From positions 1-7,295 of the forward strand of contig NZ_NITZ01000054.1 of NCBI RefSeq assembly GCF_002632615.1: a DNA stretch of 7,295 nt, given 5' to 3'. This DNA comes from Xenorhabdus miraniensis. Its GTDB lineage: Bacteria; Pseudomonadota; Gammaproteobacteria; Enterobacterales; Enterobacteriaceae. Below, one piece after another: positions 6,733 to 7,295 of the stretch. Position 1 is the stretch's first letter; every line of letters begins with the position of its first letter. Under the pieces are notes generated by a model that saw only the letters and a program-made list of their open reading frames with translations, ran no database searches and had not been told where the DNA came from. The translations under genes and the position numbers were made by a program.

Positions 6733-6924
6733 TCAGTTAGCTGGAATATAATGACGCGGCCATGCCATTGACGAACTTTCAGCTTTAGTTAAAGCCGGAT
6801 TCGCATGGCGGGGCCACGCCATTGACTCAGTGTTCAGAACCTTAAAATCCGGAGAAGAGTGACGGGGCCACGCCATTGAGTCATTTCCAGCATTTACAAA
6901 CTTAGGATCAAGAATCGATTTCAT
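6733..6924 (-). CDS. Multi-core RiPP precursor peptide with three SMAWPRH repeats
   Basis: A 63-residue peptide with the motif SMAWPRH at residues 16-22, 34-40 and 52-58, a spacing of exactly 18 residues each time. Each motif is followed by two variable residues and a proline (HSSP, HANP, HYIP), then a variable polar linker ending in Asp/Glu/Ser before the next Ser. It has no cysteine, no GG or other leader cleavage site, no signal peptide and no membrane segment. The first 15 residues (MKSILDPKFVNAGND) are in register with the linkers. GGAGG lies four bases before ATG 6924. The gene directly precedes a radical SAM enzyme, which marks it as substrate. A W-P-R stretch suits a three-residue cyclophane (Trp to Arg), and His or Met could also be modified; the chemistry is inference. 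I do not recognise the precursor from a named family. Confidence 0.87.
   Translation of the reverse strand: MKSILDPKFVNAGNDSMAWPRHSSPDFKVLNTESMAWPRHANPALTKAESSSMAWPRHYIPAN
6751..6879 (-). repeat. 54-nt periodic repeat coding three SMAWPRH cores
   Basis: Three 21-nt units lie at 6859-6879, 6805-6825 and 6751-6771, each 54 nt apart. Codon differences between them fall only at third positions: Ala GCG/GCG/GCA, Pro CCC/CCC/CCG, Arg CGT/CGC/CGT and His CAC/CAT/CAT. Every difference is synonymous, while the linkers between units have diverged freely. Confidence 0.95.
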
Positions 6925-6928
6925 AAAA

Positions 6929-6933
6929 CCTCC
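6929..6933 (-). promoter_or_regulatory. Ribosome binding site of the precursor gene
   Basis: GGAGG on the minus strand, four bases before ATG 6924, sits inside the small palindrome AACCTGGAGGTT. The spacing is a little short but the match is strong, as expected for a highly translated precursor. Confidence 0.75.
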
Positions 6934-6998
6934 AGGTTGTATTTTGATAGCAATATTGAAGCTTAATGACGAAGGTTAAAAATTAAACATTCCTCATA

Positions 6999-7026
6999 TG
7001 TATAATGAATTTTAAATTATCGTTAA
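6999..7026 (-). promoter_or_regulatory. Candidate promoter of the RiPP operon
   Basis: On the minus strand TTAACG (7026-7021) and TATACA (7004-6999) are separated by 16 nt; each matches four of six consensus bases. The predicted leader before the precursor ATG would be about 67 nt. Many similar weak matches are expected in such AT-rich DNA. Confidence 0.25.
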
Positions 7027-7172
7027 TCAAATGTTTTTTTATAACAATTCAAAACATAGATAGCAAAATATTACAAAATAATAATAATCATTGTTTTTTA
7101 ATGGATCATTTGATGCTTTTAGTAAATTTGTATTAAAAGCTTCATGAAAAAAATGAATATCTAAATATTATC

Positions 7173-7208
7173 AGCTTATTTATCTCTCAGAGAAACTATA
7201 AATAAGCT
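7173..7208. repeat. 11-bp perfect inverted repeat
   Basis: AGCTTATTTAT at 7173-7183 and ATAAATAAGCT at 7198-7208 flank 14 bases. The arms are AT-rich and no T-run follows directly on either strand, so an efficient intrinsic terminator is doubtful. It overlaps the stop codon of the possible right-edge fragment and may be a weak terminator, an operator or an mRNA-end structure. Confidence 0.5.
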
Positions 7209-7295
7209 TTCAAAATAGTAGATCACGGGAAGGGAACTCAGTCCGGTTTTTGCGATCTGATTAATCGCCAAATCAAAAAAATCCCAAAATGGACT
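7176..7295 (-). CDS. Possible C-terminal end of an unrecognised protein (partial)
   Basis: A minus-strand frame is open from the right edge for 39 codons to TAA at 7176-7178. The other two minus frames stop within about 20 codons. It reads SPFWDFFDLAINQIAKTGL and continues to a hydrophobic part ending SLRDK. The base composition of 7210-7295 is less AT-rich than the neighbouring spacer, which mildly supports coding. No family is recognised. The start is outside the window, and chance openness over 39 codons is quite possible. Confidence 0.27.
   Translation of the reverse strand, partial: SPFWDFFDLAINQIAKTGLSSLPVIYYFESLFIVSLRDK

Larger units (their letters stand above)
6925..7295. other. AT-rich regulatory region upstream of the operon
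   Basis: This 371-nt stretch lies before the precursor gene. The part from about 6960 to 7175 is strongly AT-rich with many A and T runs, like DNA bound by H-NS in enterobacteria. It contains a weak promoter candidate, an 11-bp inverted repeat and, at the right edge, a possible gene end. No complete gene is visible in it. Confidence 0.6.

Noticed and set aside
6805..6822. Perfect hairpin ATGGCG/CGCCAT within the second core repeat
   Set aside because: It follows largely from the codons for Met-Ala and Arg-His and is not perfect in the other two repeats, so it is probably a coding by-product.
6733..6924. CRISPR-like interpretation of the regularly spaced repeats
   Set aside because: Only three short units, in frame in an expressed gene with silent differences and followed by a maturase; they encode peptide cores.
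7001..7006. TATAAT on the plus strand
   Set aside because: No suitable -35 box lies 16-18 nt upstream and no plus-strand gene follows; such matches are common in AT-rich DNA.

Overview
The window is about 7.3 kb of moderately AT-rich DNA. It most likely comes from a gammaproteobacterium, perhaps an Enterobacterales member of the Photorhabdus/Xenorhabdus/Providencia kind. The evidence is a Qnr-type pentapeptide repeat protein, an EntS-like MFS exporter, strong GGAGG ribosome binding sites and tight ATGA/TGATG gene junctions. The taxonomic guess is from memory and is weak.

The main content is a minus-strand operon of seven genes running from about 6924 down to 1072. It looks like a biosynthetic locus for a ribosomally made and modified peptide (RiPP). 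In transcription order it holds: a 63-residue precursor with three exact SMAWPRH motifs on an 18-residue period; a radical SAM/SPASM-type maturase; a 103-residue small protein, possibly a recognition partner; a 296-residue cupin-fold protein with metal-ligand histidines; the alpha and beta subunits of a thiamine-diphosphate 2-oxoacid dehydrogenase (E1) without E2 or E3; and a 12-TM MFS exporter. Six genes from the radical SAM gene onward overlap or lie within 12 nt of each other. The precursor is set apart by a 92-nt spacer that contains two potential hairpins.

Facing the operon, on the plus strand and separated from the exporter by 5 nt, is a full-length Qnr-family protein. Qnr-type proteins protect DNA gyrase and topoisomerase IV. 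Similar pentapeptide repeat proteins act as self-immunity in clusters that make gyrase poisons (McbG for microcin B17, AlbG for albicidin). The working hypothesis is that the cluster makes a multicopy, radical-SAM-crosslinked peptide, further tailored by the cupin and TPP enzymes, exported by the MFS pump, and aimed at type II topoisomerases. That is inference. The genes and the repeats are read directly from sequence.

The left edge (1-159) carries the C-terminal end of an unrecognised plus-strand gene, followed by a 268-nt spacer with a dyad upstream of the qnr-like gene. The right edge (6925-7295) is an AT-rich 371-nt region holding the presumed operon promoter, an 11-bp inverted repeat and a possible C-terminal gene fragment entering from the right.
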